Below, in pieces: positions 62,422 through 62,675 of a DNA stretch of 62,675 nucleotides. Position 1 is the stretch's first letter. Every line of letters begins with the position of its first letter. The notes under the pieces are model-generated. The model was given only the letters and a program-made list of their open reading frames with translations, ran no database searches and was not told the DNA's origin. The stretch lies in assembly GCA_045638265.1 (NCBI GenBank), contig JAZUBA010000048.1, forward strand, positions 1 through 62,675, in the 5' to 3' direction. The position numbers were made by a program, and so were the translations under genes. Source of the DNA: RGIG4140 sp045638265. GTDB lineage: Bacteria > Pseudomonadota > Alphaproteobacteria > CAAHEQ01 > UBA3637.

Positions 62422-62675
62422 ATGTCATTTAAAGCACTTGTTACACAAAACGAACGTGGTCGTTCAATGGTTGAAATCTTAGGCGTTTTAGCCATTATTG
62501 GTGTGCTATCATTCGGCGGTATCCAAGGATATCGGTATGCTATGGAAAAACATCGGGCAAATGATATCGTCAATGAAGTTAATTTGAGAACACGTGATAC
62601 GTGGAATATGTATCAAACAAAAGATTTACCCGATGAAGAAGAAATTACTGAATGGGCAGATATGACACAAACAGG
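62422..62675 (+). CDS. Prepilin-like protein, partial (runs off the window)
   Basis: The first 84 codons of an ORF with a good SD (TTGGAGG). It begins MSFKALVTQNER, then GRSMVEILGVLAIIGVLSFGG, a type IV prepilin N-terminus with Glu at +5, followed by YRYAMEKHRANDIVNEVNLR. The segment RANDI..(S/V)N..N.R..DTW..YQ.KDLP is shared with the giant Cys-rich protein at 19614, so this is a paralogue, probably also long and Cys-rich downstream. 3' end not in the window. Confidence 0.88.
   Translation, partial: MSFKALVTQNERGRSMVEILGVLAIIGVLSFGGIQGYRYAMEKHRANDIVNEVNLRTRDTWNMYQTKDLPDEEEITEWADMTQT

Overview
The window looks like a chromosome segment from an AT-rich alphaproteobacterium, probably an uncultured, host- or gut-associated one. 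The Gram-negative lineage is supported by LolCD, Lgt, a LpoA/DolP/YraN/RsmI cluster, an Hpf-PtsN pair, an OpgB-like phosphoglycerol transferase and proteobacterial housekeeping sequences. The gut-type guess is inference: it rests on low GC, ankyrin-repeat proteins and prepilin-like proteins carrying a GRSMVE(I/M)LGV signature. Promoters are classical sigma70 type, many with TTGACA-like and TATAAT-like boxes 16-18 bp apart, and intrinsic terminators are abundant. No CRISPR array, insertion sequence, prophage or rRNA was seen.

Layout: 1-212 is a regulatory gap. 213-2178 (minus) is the rpsP-rimM-trmD-rplS operon, followed by lepA, a small envelope protein, and dnaN-recF-gyrB. A Lon-like protease (10081, plus) diverges from dnaN. 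12482-19357 holds an ankyrin/hydrolase protein, rlmA, a sugar nucleotidyltransferase, a small prepilin overlapping cca, and rnd. 19614-24310 is an accessory island with a giant Cys-rich prepilin-like protein and an ankyrin protein. 24307-33676 (minus) is a long cell-envelope and replication block: lolC-lolD-dnaE-lgt-DUF2062-pgeF, then dtd-small gene-murA from its own promoter. 33960-46579 carries a cold-shock protein, an MprF-like flippase-type protein, a putative zinc peptidase, a CDF exporter, rsmE with a HATPase-REC-PP2C regulator, a nitronate monooxygenase, MORN_2 repeats, hemW, hpf-ptsN and rnhA. 46584-53085 has a DsbD-like protein, infC with an AUU start, dolP-yraN-rsmI, an LpoA-like lipoprotein and rlmB. 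53233-56799 is a subtilisin-type autotransporter with a 39-bp minisatellite. 56880-60419 has an unknown gene, a GtrB-type glycosyltransferase and an OpgB-like enzyme. 60549-61978 is tRNA-Tyr, tRNA-Gly and tuf. The window ends inside a second Cys-rich-type prepilin gene.

The most interesting signal is a 30-bp near-palindrome built on the half-site GTTGCAATTAAACGT. It occurs four times (101-130, 19551-19580, 62217-62246, 62354-62383). Two copies end 33 and 38 bp before the starts of the two paralogous prepilin-like genes, and one lies 137 bp further upstream of the second gene. This looks like the operator of an undescribed regulon controlling surface pilin-like proteins. Other points of note are a predicted alpha/beta hydrolase with a cysteine at the nucleophile elbow fused to ankyrin repeats, a pair of back-to-back promoters that appear to give leaderless cca and rnd transcripts, an AUU-initiated infC, and a HATPase-REC-PP2C fusion.
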